In this document: piece after piece, positions 24,801 to 31,916 of the stretch
Position numbering within the stretch: position 1 is the stretch's first letter
Layout of the letters: each line of letters begins with the position of its first letter
Virus record (IMG/VR): IMGVR_UViG_3300003859_000001
Coordinates: 1-48,534 of that record
Strand: one strand, 5' to 3'
DNA: 48,534 nucleotides
DNA from: a virus
Made by a program: the position numbers and the translations under genes
The notes under the pieces: generated by a model
What the model was told of the DNA's origin: nothing
The model's database searches: none
What the model saw: only the letters and a program-made list of their open reading frames with translations

Positions 24801-26470
24801 GCAAGTTCATGCAGGCAAATAGAGAGGAATATGGTTTCCCATCCAGGCTAAGAAATAAAGTCGGTATCCAGGCACCCTATCTTCCAGACTGGACAAGCGA
24901 CAGGTTCTATACCGATCCACTGAATAACATCTTCCCATTCGAGAACTTTATTACACCGATGGCAGAGTACCAGAGGATGGTAAACGAGAACGAGAGAGAA
25001 GCCGAATATCTCTTGAAGTCCTGGGCTGATGATGGAACGATAACAGATGCAGAGGCAGCTACTGCAGCAAGCTCACATGAGGGCGATCTGTGGAGACAAG
25101 CGACTGAGAGTGTAAAAGCAGAACAGGACTGGTCGCCTCTTGGCTTCATGGATTGGGTGATGTCGCCTGCACTGTATCTCACAATACCCTGGTATCTGGT
25201 TACTGGTAAGACCATGCCAGGTGTATCAGGTGGTGGATCAAGACCTGATATGCCTTTACTTCCACTCACAAGGACTGGCAATGCGATCAAGGCAATCACA
25301 GAGGATAGCCCGCTAGGATCGATTGGTAACTTTGTCGGTACCCTAATGGCAGCACCGGAGAAAACATTCCGAAAGGCTGTAGGGATGAGTGAGTTTGGCG
25401 ATTGGGGTAATTATTATATTGACCGTATGATCTCCAATATGGTTGGCGAAGGATACTGCAGCTTGAGAGACGCAGAACTAGCCATGATAGAGCGTACTGG
25501 TCCAGTCTATGCAGAAGCCGTCAAGCGCACGATGCTTGAGGGCTCGTTCAAAGTACCAGGGGCAATACCTGCTTATGCAGCACTTCACGGCGCAAAGGCA
25601 GAAGAAATGGCATCGGCAGTATTGTTTGGATTTGCACCTGCCAGTTTACTGCCGGCTGCAGAACTCGATGCAAGGCAACTGAAAGACGAATACAATTCAG
25701 CCAGGGATGCTTACAACAAGGGCGATACTGGGGCAATGGATCGGTTCTTTGACGATTATCCTGAATACGAAGCAAGATCCGCGCTATTCTTGGAGCCGGA
25801 ACAACGTCTCAGGCAGTTTATGATCTCAGATATTTGGGAAGCCTGGGGAGATATGGGTAACGTAGAGAAGGAACAGACTGCCATGAGTTTAGGCAGTGAG
25901 TTTGAAGAGTTCTTCCTCGAGGATCAGACCAGGAACTATGATATGGTCAAAGACGAAACGCTTGCGTTCTGGCTACATGAAATGCAGCAGTATGTACCGA
26001 GTACGGTCACTCCAGAGGAAGGTCAGACTTATGAAGATTTCCCGAATGTGCCACCACAGATGCAAGCGGAGGTAGACGCATATAACAAGACACGCAATGC
26101 GAACTTCCCGAACTGGTACGCACTGCAGCAGAACTATTATTCGCTTCCGGCTGGAGAAGAGCGCAAGAACTTTGTCAAGCAATTCCCCGTTTTAGAGGAG
26201 TATTGGGATTGGAACAAAGCATACAAGGAATCACATCCGAATATTGCTAAGTATCAGACCGAGTACGATGCACCGAGGTACGACTATACTTTCATGCAGG
26301 AGTTTACCGATCCACTATATAAATCATTGTTTAGGTATTATGTGAACGAAACACCCTTATCAGCCGGAGCACTAAACGAACTGAATAGGTTATGGATCAA
26401 AAGCGGTAAGCAAGGCGAAACACTAGAAGGCTTTATAAACGAAGTTATAAGACCTTTACTAGCACCATAA
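15830..26470 (+). CDS. Giant multidomain virion-associated protein with a GGDEF-like domain
   Basis: This single 3,546-residue frame takes 22% of the genome and sits between portal and scaffold, where minor head (MuF-type) proteins are usually encoded. Visible modules: basic N-terminus shared with the 320-aa neighbour; Pro-rich linker (~63-105); Gly-rich hydrophobic stretch (~327-414) that could insert in a membrane; a helical region with SWNPGYFVNNTVNNAVSRW (~918-936); charged helices (~1200-1460); long Pro/Ala/Gly linker (~1467-1564); an unassigned region; a coiled coil leading into a GGDEF-like domain (2073-~2200); small beta domains (~2530-2570); a second Pro-rich linker (~2720-2860); and an aromatic helical C-terminus (~2940-3546). 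The cyclase-like domain has DKLTGL (2074-2079), FIDMAGLKYLND (2096-2107), a GHAAGD motif and SGDEF (2138-2142). The architecture fits an internal, DNA-co-ejected polyvalent protein. Function is inference. Confidence 0.8.
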   Translation: MAVKVSKYKRPVAVRQPVVQNVVGPARRQPFRNYRKPAPAIPDERQEAIQEYKGRGIKPVRTAPKPSTIPPPVSTPAPVQTTAPVTSPMPVPAGPGAVAPSPGEVIGQTTIPTSTISGIPIPQVQSSYGYGPDLVDFVRKITGIQMIDTQSGTEIKGWKPRKSGDPIDWYMPGYNAENNPFEFNPGYEPSFWEDPRNVAMIYHGAIGLNNVQWADKDFLQAAYDYFKLANGNDDWTSWKFLASGDPARQFLQSGEPPPLDYVLTPKQYQNYLLNALYATPIEERDPELILRLTPEYRFALDYEKYVKMHQEWALANTPDWMALAKSLTTDPAITGALQMGALGAFTLNPMIALYMGGFGYLTGAASKIEDPLLRNTASGAALGGMFGGVLGPWGIVGGAALGGLAGGATNFLSRGTEWGGVTGWSLADQVMKLMDMPAEGIEALIGTGMLLNWASKEPNLYGSPEELLGDLRSTLQAGRLAYTVGAVPDTTAPSGRNWINLFPYLGYLWASATGDKEELEKIRFAKPGETFNLTGDNPFPYAVGATQAAMMNAARKRILAGENVDQILLEYQYLYGLSGLSAELIGHIVLDPLNIMPRAESAVIRGVGQATGQRAIVMGWSGRQGMGLFGGLKNYKALVESGMVGVFTEPLTAIEKSIAGLTGSNISKALDPDYKYVKLKGEGSSLQFANPILRAVNDLISLTPESKVEAIHVRGIDAYNGLADRFRGDVDKLLDAVTTIGRSPAEAALKFSTAAYGSPITYSLQRAMKAFVPLLEDAILDYHTGDTERTLLFRIADVTGEKPADILKRMGDENGVQGVFDQFAVKLTQSDHPLAPELLRTINTGELKVDDFAKIGEKFIGDDAIPWHPDELMVKMSGQFNKSTADWAIKTYGAKETSFGFRFANTLKKAQSALLLSWNPGYFVNNTVNNAVSRWATHIWGYATNPHREKFYMRFGRRMARERAGLGAAATGVDMDFVEGLKPGEAGANIGKPMGEFISPEGERELRKIINMNKGALGQINRVLDFVNKLGPATTGSRKVEVWESQNAMYFAARQAWQAWESGKLISQLPPNLRNDIIRMVGPDAPEWFRNVLRNSMNPDEVNAALLETAPRYDVNSVVDKVVAEMNKGVTDPKKLINSDAVRDTLTRGQILDNLKADLEGVTTAAGVRDAFAKARQTINDQADQMNLNDLTTRANEVWAMVASSKWLELFNISNEKNLKVSEFEANHYVELDAVRARDDQMRVDGYSDKMLSRNWDEGMNQVNRERQRIRKFELAADDGIYKGMGLGDEKVNLYNDKVRESYTLWDKFWEYSNRERQAFFKKRKGMTREESQAAFTEWRDKTNKKYQQTKRLIYGYETKNADGTIVHRPGVVDKANKIFLDAVKNTYGKDAHTVAKAWIEDTARINLELDAMMKEQRDLIDTLPQNQKRREWQLFLDNEYLPKMRDLYNNNSQKMVELYTKITGQKPPPPREVPVVEIGRTPPPGEPPPPGGGPTPPPGGGPVPTAPPAPTGGGQPAPTAPPAPTAPPAPTTAPTPKPAPEAPKVEIDYEPAPPPDIEYEPQGQAEGAPRKSSDVIREDIIKTTNDIDPEFLRGKKMAEGVQLTREAAGVQSNIIKRINNAGGITGVSTFKDLIANWDTVKPEYERIMRTRAENKKKAAVAREKAPAFALKDLPIARRLDYVEDVSLMVKAVGNISAPGKRGILIETPEGITAVSSGYPQWWGKYGWGSAEYFKMEGGKRVKVTGIEAFERATTDLIRNGTETLKPNGEPYAIFNRLRHTIEDYGSVKLYTDAEVRPSDKNADYHPIYRKSSEAAIAQRDEYNQPLVDFYKAGELWKAGNQDDAARLIEEVLDAQPEILGRLNDADMAEIFGSVDEAGKAFNHETQQVAKDAGIVVDVGNLEGKPLTLDEYLASDIRRTRESSVLSDVESAVNRLGRDKLEQIGFIKAGETIQQWLKREAQQTATWERGVGKARNRRVGQTAIEKWSKPLDIFKDAVGEKALRKSVLEYIRGDKNGWLLKGEGFDNPEIHTPAKYEQMKVTTPEVADALKAANEEIATLKAEVERRVQMAGYDKLTGLPIYSEHPRAAIAGGFAFIDMAGLKYLNDQHGHAAGDALLFAVADIARKNNIPIYRVGTSGDEFVIAVESPDIAATYASFLNRELKQSPVLVQKPDGSYTMIYGYGIRYGIGDTYAKADHSQNIVRTEFYANHPETQRYLADHPGDISGAITVARSSLFPGSKVVDIPAGRIEGDWVSPARQQSVSELDAANQGPEREYRIAVARAEYRDRFQEYVRTQTDPDQPTPYSGELEPAPEQPREINPGPLYDYLKDKPGFVQEDMERTLNNALESRLLVLKGDDPLRWEAYQELARQSGWELDDYELGADTGVSSGRIRRLPEAAIGAGNLTKVGDIAGDKFRVFFFDRQVGSESYVNRQVLEKLDPNKKNWRTVGNRIEKTANVERIEDANGNVIFSREGKPGKTLVEVFTDVGLENELNPIQMPLAEDIVPVNKIYTGQASMFSENAYIQIAGFRHPLDTIVTIDGRRGKITGTDVVDKQRLYNIEYEDTPGFTSQVGEKIVDAAMESDAVTKILRLGYAIRPNEMDMIINDEKIVEIVYKVGTDEEIAYRPDWSKDPTSNGNYLLGFDPHTHDIVYITSSGKVKTTKTIGGASQDIFYLNGRKYIFVESTSDGGALAKTTSGVNISLSKEQMDKATREVPVPPAPVIPPKGPSGEELAPMPKMRRLENIRQDTIWILEGKTKFEEYKPKSREALKKYVDAAIKAVDEGTGTPEYLDFWRPLVENYKRQQAEPAAAEVVPPAAGGAGAEEPPPPPPTNIIGEEPEPPPPLGGSNEIVGDIPPGVVSNINPVEFRSELEGDLWKKSTEPMVNAMEERLTTDGPTEGYKIPGELMPEVNKYLRQVYGDMETAKAYTTAYANSMRDYALLNYSMRRGIDNWANIVYPYQFWYTRTAMNWAMRAFDRPAWYANYYRFRKFMQANREEYGFPSRLRNKVGIQAPYLPDWTSDRFYTDPLNNIFPFENFITPMAEYQRMVNENEREAEYLLKSWADDGTITDAEAATAASSHEGDLWRQATESVKAEQDWSPLGFMDWVMSPALYLTIPWYLVTGKTMPGVSGGGSRPDMPLLPLTRTGNAIKAITEDSPLGSIGNFVGTLMAAPEKTFRKAVGMSEFGDWGNYYIDRMISNMVGEGYCSLRDAELAMIERTGPVYAEAVKRTMLEGSFKVPGAIPAYAALHGAKAEEMASAVLFGFAPASLLPAAELDARQLKDEYNSARDAYNKGDTGAMDRFFDDYPEYEARSALFLEPEQRLRQFMISDIWEAWGDMGNVEKEQTAMSLGSEFEEFFLEDQTRNYDMVKDETLAFWLHEMQQYVPSTVTPEEGQTYEDFPNVPPQMQAEVDAYNKTRNANFPNWYALQQNYYSLPAGEERKNFVKQFPVLEEYWDWNKAYKESHPNIAKYQTEYDAPRYDYTFMQEFTDPLYKSLFRYYVNETPLSAGALNELNRLWIKSGKQGETLEGFINEVIRPLLAP

Positions 26471-26497
26471 TTGATGTAAAATATAAAGGAGGAACAA

Positions 26498-27187
26498 ATG
26501 TTCGACAAGATAGACAAGACGCAAGAGGGCGCAGGCACTGAGGAAGCACCGAAACCACCTCAACCAGATTATGTAACGTCCGAGAAACTTGCATCAGAAT
26601 TAAAACAGCTAGGCGTACTATTTGAAAAACAATTCAATGCTTTTGTAAAAGCGCAAGACAATTCCAACGAACTACTGCAAGACAGAATAAACAAACGGGT
26701 TTCTGCTCTCGAATCTGCTGCTGAAAAACAAGGTATTACGCTTACCCCAAGTCAAAAGCAACAGATCACGGATCAGGCAACAATTGAAGAAGTGAGTTCT
26801 GTAGCAAAGTCTGGAGGCAAGGCTGATTTCACTGATCGTGGACCAGCTGGTAATACTCCAGAAGTTGATCCAGAACGTGTCAATATTGCTGCGGATACCA
26901 TGCTAAAGCTTTCAGGTGTAGAGTTTGAAGAAGGCGATCCAGAAGTAAAGCTCATCAACGATGCAGCTGAAACTGGAACACCGGAACAGTACCTGGACGC
27001 TTTTCGTGAGGCTATCCGACTAAAGAAAGAACGTCTTGCCAGTGGTGGAAACTCAGAACAACTGAGATCGCCAGTGGGTGGCGCTCCAGGTGCAGCAACC
27101 GGAGTACCAAACACAAACATGATTGCGAATACGATGGATAAAGATGAGTTGTGGTCGCAAGCTAAAAAAGAAGGCAAGATTAAATAA
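26498..27187 (+). CDS. Probable scaffolding protein
   Basis: The protein has 229 residues, is hydrophilic, acidic and mainly helical, with a coiled-coil-like part (about 30-85) and no cysteines. It directly precedes the major capsid gene, the usual place of the scaffold. AAAGGAGG is a strong SD, suggesting high expression, as needed for a scaffold. Scaffolds guide prohead assembly and leave or are degraded before packaging. No protease gene was recognised. Confidence 0.7.
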   Translation: MFDKIDKTQEGAGTEEAPKPPQPDYVTSEKLASELKQLGVLFEKQFNAFVKAQDNSNELLQDRINKRVSALESAAEKQGITLTPSQKQQITDQATIEEVSSVAKSGGKADFTDRGPAGNTPEVDPERVNIAADTMLKLSGVEFEEGDPEVKLINDAAETGTPEQYLDAFREAIRLKKERLASGGNSEQLRSPVGGAPGAATGVPNTNMIANTMDKDELWSQAKKEGKIK

Positions 27188-27232
27188 TATCAAAAATAAT
27201 AATGGTCCGTATAACCGGACAGGAGTTTAATC

Positions 27233-28225
27233 ATGGCTTACACTTTAGCGCAACACGCAAAGTTAGAAGCCAATCCACTAACGAAGTTCGTCCTGGTCAA
27301 TATGTTGCGATACATAAAGGTCATGGAGATACTTCCTTTTCAGAACGTAAACTCTCTCCGCACATCTGCACTTCGATGGCGTGTACTACCTGGAGTAGCC
27401 TTCCGTGATCTGAACAGCGATTACACGGAAGATACATCGGGTGATCTTGAGGAAGTTTGGGAGTCTCTGTATATTCTTGGTGGGTTGGTTAAGTTTGATC
27501 GTGTACTTGAAGATGGTGGTGCCACCATCAAAGACCCCAAGCAATTGCAAATGGAAATGAAGTTGAAGTCGTTGGCATTAACCTGGAACGACTACTATAT
27601 CAACGGCGATCTTGCCACAGACCCTCTTGGTTTCCAGGGTTTGAAGAAACGCATTTCACTAAGTCCAACACGTCAGAAGATATCTGCAGGAAACTCAGAT
27701 TCTGTAGGTCTGAACGTAACGAACTCAGCTGCAAATGTCAACCTCTTCTGGACCAAGATGGAGCAGGCATATCGCTACACAAACACCGGACAGGTCGATG
27801 GTATCTTCTGCAATGAAGATATGCTCCTGGGTTTTGGTCGTTCACTCCGCTATATCAACTCGGCGGGTGGTAACTTCTTGGATGTTACTAAAGATAGCTT
27901 TGATCGTGCAGTCCTGAACTACCAGGGAACTCCCATTATTGATATGGGTTTGAAGAAAGATCAGACTACTGAAATCATGGCGAATGAAGCCGATGGTGCA
28001 GGTTCAGCTGCTGTCGCAGTATCCATTTACTTCGCTGCTTTCAACATGGAGCAAGGTATCGTGGGTGTCCAGAAAGGACCCCTGCAGGTGATACCAGATG
28101 CCAAGAAGGATGTTGCCACTGCAAGCCAGACGCTGATCGAATGGGTGAATGGATTGGCAGGTTTCGGTTCTTATGGTTTAGCACGCTTGTGGAATATTCT
28201 TCCACCTGCCTCGTGGACTTCATAG
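27233..28225 (+). CDS. Major capsid protein
   Basis: The length of 330 residues is typical for a HK97-fold capsid protein without a large delta domain. The N-terminal helix, the long E-loop-like strand segment (about 60-100: DLNSDYTEDTSGDLEEVWES) and the mixed alpha/beta remainder fit the fold. Position after a scaffold-like gene and the strong SD (AGGAG) support the call. No sequence motif is decisive, so the assignment is mainly contextual. Confidence 0.8.
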   Translation: MAYTLAQHAKLEANPLTKFVLVNMLRYIKVMEILPFQNVNSLRTSALRWRVLPGVAFRDLNSDYTEDTSGDLEEVWESLYILGGLVKFDRVLEDGGATIKDPKQLQMEMKLKSLALTWNDYYINGDLATDPLGFQGLKKRISLSPTRQKISAGNSDSVGLNVTNSAANVNLFWTKMEQAYRYTNTGQVDGIFCNEDMLLGFGRSLRYINSAGGNFLDVTKDSFDRAVLNYQGTPIIDMGLKKDQTTEIMANEADGAGSAAVAVSIYFAAFNMEQGIVGVQKGPLQVIPDAKKDVATASQTLIEWVNGLAGFGSYGLARLWNILPPASWTS

Positions 28226-28235
28226 GAGGTATGAA

Positions 28236-28664
28236 ATGTCCCCAATTCGTGATTCCCTATTAATGGTTCGTGCATCATCCGATGGTGTACTAAAGGGTGT
28301 AGGAGATTCGGCAGACCTATTCCCTCTCATCACTACCGATTCATTTGGTCTTGACATAGAGGGTACTCCCCTCAAAGGAATGGCTCTGCACGTCTTAGTT
28401 CCACAGGCAGCAGGTGCCACCCCTACCCTTACCGTCAATGTTCATGCCGCGTCAACCTCATACGTATCCAGCACTGCAAACATAATTGCCAGCAGGTCAG
28501 GCATTAATGCGGTTGGAGAGTACATAATTCCATTTTCTACACGTCTACGAAGTGTAGCCTTCGCATTTGATATGACCAGTGCTTCTGGTAATATGTCACT
28601 TGTGACCGCATGGGTTACTCTCGCCTTTGGTCAGGACTGGACACGTACTGTTGAGTGGCACTAA
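28236..28664 (+). CDS. Probable capsid decoration or head protein
   Basis: The protein has 142 residues, is beta-rich, with Ser/Thr/Ala-rich strands (PTLTVNVHAASTSYVSSTAN) and no cysteine. A strong SD (TAGGAGG) and the place right after the capsid gene suggest an abundant capsid-binding (decoration) protein. A hairpin follows at 28683. Confidence 0.6.
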   Translation: MSPIRDSLLMVRASSDGVLKGVGDSADLFPLITTDSFGLDIEGTPLKGMALHVLVPQAAGATPTLTVNVHAASTSYVSSTANIIASRSGINAVGEYIIPFSTRLRSVAFAFDMTSASGNMSLVTAWVTLAFGQDWTRTVEWH

Positions 28665-28682
28665 CAATCATCTGAATTAATA

Positions 28683-28706
28683 TAAGGGAGAGGCAACTCT
28701 CCCTTA
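28683..28706 (+). terminator. Hairpin with GCAA tetraloop after the capsid genes
   Basis: TAAGGGAGAG (28683-28692) and CTCTCCCTTA (28697-28706) form a perfect ten-bp stem closed by GCAA, a very stable tetraloop. No clear T-tract follows (CTACTTATTG), so it may be a partial terminator or a 3' stabiliser that lets capsid mRNA accumulate. Confidence 0.6.
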
Positions 28707-28726
28707 CTACTTATTGAAGGAGATAA

Positions 28727-29803
28727 ATGCGATCAGTTGCTATTGTTGGTTTTAGTAAACAATCCCTGGCTTTCGTAGAAAATTCTAAAGCAGACGAATA
28801 CTGGACAATGAACCACATAATTTTTGTTGATTATGTGAAAATACCACGCGTAGATAGACTGTTTGAAATCCACAAACGTGATTGGTATCTCAGGGGTGAG
28901 ATCGGAAAAGCAAAGATTTACGATGATTGGCTGAGAAAAGAACAACAATTCCCTATATATATGCAGAAAGAAGAACTGGATACAGAACTTATTCCTTCGG
29001 CACAGCCTTACCCACTAGAAGAGATATGTGAAAAGTTATTGCCTAATCTAGTAAGGCGAATAGGTCTGGAAGAAGTAAAAATCAGGTATTTTACAAGCAC
29101 TGCTTCTTTTATGTTTGCCTGTGCCATTTACGAAGAATTTGACGAGATACAACTCTATGGTATCGATATGGACTCTGATACAGAATACGGGTATCAGAAA
29201 CCGTGTGGTGAGTTCTGGTTGGGTGTAGCCGTTGGTAGGGGAATAAAGGTGAGTTTGCCTGAGACATCCACGCTTTGTTCCGCACCCATATACGGTTACG
29301 ATGTAGTTCCATTTGTTGATAAGTTGTACGTAAAAACATATCTTGAGCATTATCAAAATAAACGTGTCGAGTATAAGAAGATCATGGATAAGGCAGCCAT
29401 AAAGCTGCAGAAAAATCCTACCAACTATAAGGCTGTAGACAGTTATTTATCTACCAGTTCATGGGTTTACCTGCATGATGGAGCAATCACTGCCGGAGCT
29501 AGGCTGATACAGATAGAAGATTCTTACATATCACGTCAAGCAGTGGAAATGAAAAAGGCAGAATATCATGGGGGAATGGAATATTGGAAAGCTATAGTAA
29601 ACTCAATCAAGGGTAAGATCGATGCCATTGGTAGAGATAGCGTTCCAGATGAGGATTGGCGAACATACCTCAATGCAAGAGCAAGTATGTACGCAAATCT
29701 AGGAGCACTTCAACTGCACACAAAGCTGATGAGGATCATTGACTTTAGAACTGTCAGTCCAGAACTATCTATGGACATAATTGAAGAGAGTGATGTCAAA
29801 TAA
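28727..29803 (+). CDS. Rossmann-like DUF115/sialyltransferase-like protein
   Basis: The protein has 358 residues. It opens with a beta-strand/glycine segment (RSVAIVGFSKQSL) and carries the segment YGIDMDSDTEYGYQ with a following EFWLGVA and GRGIKV, which resembles a group of phage proteins related to DUF115 or sialyltransferase-like Rossmann folds. The last third is helical. Encoded with a methyltransferase and two glycosyltransferase-like genes, it probably helps make or transfer a sugar on phage or host molecules. GAAGGAG lies upstream of the ATG. Assignment is tentative. Confidence 0.55.
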   Translation: MRSVAIVGFSKQSLAFVENSKADEYWTMNHIIFVDYVKIPRVDRLFEIHKRDWYLRGEIGKAKIYDDWLRKEQQFPIYMQKEELDTELIPSAQPYPLEEICEKLLPNLVRRIGLEEVKIRYFTSTASFMFACAIYEEFDEIQLYGIDMDSDTEYGYQKPCGEFWLGVAVGRGIKVSLPETSTLCSAPIYGYDVVPFVDKLYVKTYLEHYQNKRVEYKKIMDKAAIKLQKNPTNYKAVDSYLSTSSWVYLHDGAITAGARLIQIEDSYISRQAVEMKKAEYHGGMEYWKAIVNSIKGKIDAIGRDSVPDEDWRTYLNARASMYANLGALQLHTKLMRIIDFRTVSPELSMDIIEESDVK

Positions 29804-30078
29804 TGCCTACTTACATATATGGTTGCGATATAAAAGAACACCCACGTTGCGAAGTTATTCACAGGGTGAATGAGACTGCTATTCTGGAGTGCCAAGTATG
29901 CGGTAGAAAACTACACCGCATACCGCAGCCCTTTCGCTTCGGATTTTCACCCATCGAAATCCTCAGAGACTGGTCCGAGAGGAATTGGTCGAAAAAGTTA
30001 CGCGGAGAACCACGAGATTACATGAACGTATCGTCTGTAAAAGGAATACCACAAAAGAACTACGGAGATAGAAAATGA
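29803..30078 (+). CDS. FmdB-type zinc-ribbon protein, 91 aa
   Basis: Begins MPTYIYGC and has C-x2-C (CQVCGRKLHRIPQPF) at residue ~31-34, followed by a basic helical tail. This matches small phage relatives of the FmdB zinc-ribbon family. It overlaps the preceding stop by one base. The role is unknown. It sits in the middle of the glycan-related cassette. Confidence 0.7.
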   Translation: MPTYIYGCDIKEHPRCEVIHRVNETAILECQVCGRKLHRIPQPFRFGFSPIEILRDWSERNWSKKLRGEPRDYMNVSSVKGIPQKNYGDRK

Positions 30079-30506
30079 CAAACGAAACAAAAGAAACAAA
30101 AGAGGAAACTCTTGTAGAAATGAAAAAAAGAGTTAAAGAACTTGAACAAGAACTGGAAGAGGAGAAAAAAAAGACAGACTTAATTATTAAAAGGGATGAG
30201 GGTTATCTGGTCTGGACCAAAAATCCCGCCTACGATGGAATGACCGCCGGATTGACCTTTACAGATGGTATGGCATTTGTACGCAGTGACAGGAAGTTCC
30301 CTGGCTATGGAAATGGCTCATCCGAATACTTTGTAAATTATCTCAAGAACGACTTTGGCTACGATTTTCAATTCTTCACCAAAGATGATATGGATGAATT
30401 ACAAAAAAGGCTCACTTATAGGGCGAGGGAAAGAAAAGAAATCGAAGCCAAGATCGGAACACAGTCGGAAATGCTTGAGAAACTGTTACAAACGCACCAG
30501 TTATAA
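30075..30506 (+). CDS. Coiled-coil protein, 143 aa
   Basis: Residues 1-45 are Glu/Lys-rich with heptad spacing (coiled coil), then a small alpha/beta domain with aromatic residues (GYLVWTKNPAYDGM, then FVRSDRKFPGYG), then a second helix. The ATG at 30075 overlaps the previous stop. Unknown function, possibly structural. Confidence 0.65.
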   Translation: MTNETKETKEETLVEMKKRVKELEQELEEEKKKTDLIIKRDEGYLVWTKNPAYDGMTAGLTFTDGMAFVRSDRKFPGYGNGSSEYFVNYLKNDFGYDFQFFTKDDMDELQKRLTYRARERKEIEAKIGTQSEMLEKLLQTHQL

Positions 30507-30522
30507 GATATAAGAGGTGAAC

Positions 30523-30897
30523 ATGAGAATATTAAACACTACAACTGTAAGTGTCACAACAACGGGTACTGCTGGTACAGCTACTGGAAGTGGATCATCG
30601 GCTCCAATAACTGGAGAACTCTTAGATGTTTATATTGACTATCATGCCAGCTGTCCAGCTACTGCAGACGTTACTATCTCAGAATCTACCTTCGGCAATA
30701 TATTGGTACGCAGCAATAGTGCCACTGATGGCAGGTTTGCACCCCGTATGCCGATCCATGATGCTGCAGCTGCTGTAATAACGAATGGTTGGGATCAGTA
30801 TCCACTAAACAACAGCGTTATCACTGTCTCTGTGGCTCAAGCTAATGCCTTGACGGATTGTGTTGTTGTAACAATCCGCTGGTGGACGACATTCTAG
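30523..30897 (+). CDS. Hypothetical beta-rich protein, 124 aa
   Basis: The start at ATG 30523 is supported by AAGAGGTG upstream. A GTG at 30517 overlaps the SD. Thr/Ser/Gly-rich N-terminus followed by beta strands with paired acidic residues (LLDVYIDYHASCPATADVTI). Looks like a small virion surface or decoration protein. No family recognised. Confidence 0.65.
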   Translation: MRILNTTTVSVTTTGTAGTATGSGSSAPITGELLDVYIDYHASCPATADVTISESTFGNILVRSNSATDGRFAPRMPIHDAAAAVITNGWDQYPLNNSVITVSVAQANALTDCVVVTIRWWTTF

Positions 30898-30920
30898 TAA
30901 TATATACAAGGAGAATAAAA

Positions 30921-31394
30921 ATGAAAAGTACCGAAAGCGCAGTTAAAGTACGTGGTTTTTTCAGGCTTCACATTGTTGATCCAGACGGTAAGATCGTGGG
31001 CGATTCCGGTCTACGAGAGAATACCGTCACCAACCTGGGTAAACAGCATTATCTAGCTGAACTCCTGGGTGCGATATCCGGCTCTTCACAGATCGGGTAT
31101 GCTGCACTTGGAACGGGTTCTGCTCCCAATGCGACCCATACCACGCAGGATGGTGAGTTAGGCGAGAACGTGCGTGATGCAGTGTCCAAGTCACAGAATG
31201 GAAGCACTTCGGTTGTGTTCTATGGCACCTTTGCATCAGCTGATGCCTTTGTTACTGCAACTCGTAACCTGAGCAATATTGGGTTGTGGGCGACTAACAC
31301 TGGTGGAAGTTTGTTCGCAGGTGCAAGCTACACCAGTTCTTCCTGTGGAACGAACCAAGCAGTTAACTACACCTATACGATCACATTCACGTAA
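30921..31394 (+). CDS. Probable phage structural protein, 157 aa
   Basis: The start at ATG 30921 has AAGGAG eight to nine bases upstream. A longer frame from 30858 overlaps the previous gene and is rejected. The pattern GFFRLHIVDPDGKIVGDSG, then ENTVTNLGKQHYL, then GYAALGTG is one I recall from small structural proteins encoded near tail or fibre genes. Beta-rich C-terminus. Confidence 0.65.
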   Translation: MKSTESAVKVRGFFRLHIVDPDGKIVGDSGLRENTVTNLGKQHYLAELLGAISGSSQIGYAALGTGSAPNATHTTQDGELGENVRDAVSKSQNGSTSVVFYGTFASADAFVTATRNLSNIGLWATNTGGSLFAGASYTSSSCGTNQAVNYTYTITFT

Positions 31395-31403
31395 CAGTGC
31401 CGT

Positions 31404-31916
31404 ATGGCGACAATTGAAGATTTGCTCAACGACAAGTCGGGCATTAGACTTGACATTGGTTGTGGTGCCAATGTCCAACCTGGGTTCATCGGTATGGATA
31501 TTCAACCATTTCCAGATTGTGTGCAATGGGATTGGCTCGTTATGCCCTGGCAGCCATTCAAAGACAACTCCGTTATACAGGCGATTGCCTCCCATGTTGT
31601 AGAGCACGTACCTCGTGTGATGTATATGGACGGTAAAACACGCTGGACCTTCATTGAGTTTATGAATGAGGTCTGGCGTGTTCTTAAACCTGGGTGCCAG
31701 TTTGCAGTGGTTATGCCATACTGTCACTCTGACGGATATTTTCAAGACCCAACTCACGTAAACCCTTGTAACGAGAAAACTTGGCTGTACTTCGATCCAG
31801 AAGCACAGTCTGGAATACTTTACAACTTTTATAAGCCAAAGCCCTGGAAACTTGAGTTTATAAACTACGATCCAGCTGCAAACATGGAGATACTAATGAC
31901 AAAGAGGGATGAATGA
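31404..31916 (+). CDS. Class I SAM-dependent methyltransferase
   Basis: The protein has 170 residues. Motif I is LDIGCGANVQPGFIGMDIQP (residues ~16-35), with a second acidic site in GMDI, and the ASHVVEHVP segment (~60-70) is typical of small-molecule or sugar methyltransferases (UbiE/Methyltransf_11 type). No DNA methyltransferase motif (N-P-P-Y) is present, so a sugar or lipid substrate is more likely. Its stop overlaps the glycosyltransferase-like gene. No good SD is seen. Probably part of the glycan-modifying cassette. Confidence 0.85.
   Translation: MATIEDLLNDKSGIRLDIGCGANVQPGFIGMDIQPFPDCVQWDWLVMPWQPFKDNSVIQAIASHVVEHVPRVMYMDGKTRWTFIEFMNEVWRVLKPGCQFAVVMPYCHSDGYFQDPTHVNPCNEKTWLYFDPEAQSGILYNFYKPKPWKLEFINYDPAANMEILMTKRDE

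Noticed and set aside
27204-27220. Short GTCCG/CGGAC hairpin before the major capsid gene
   Set aside because: Only five base pairs; not distinguishable from chance.
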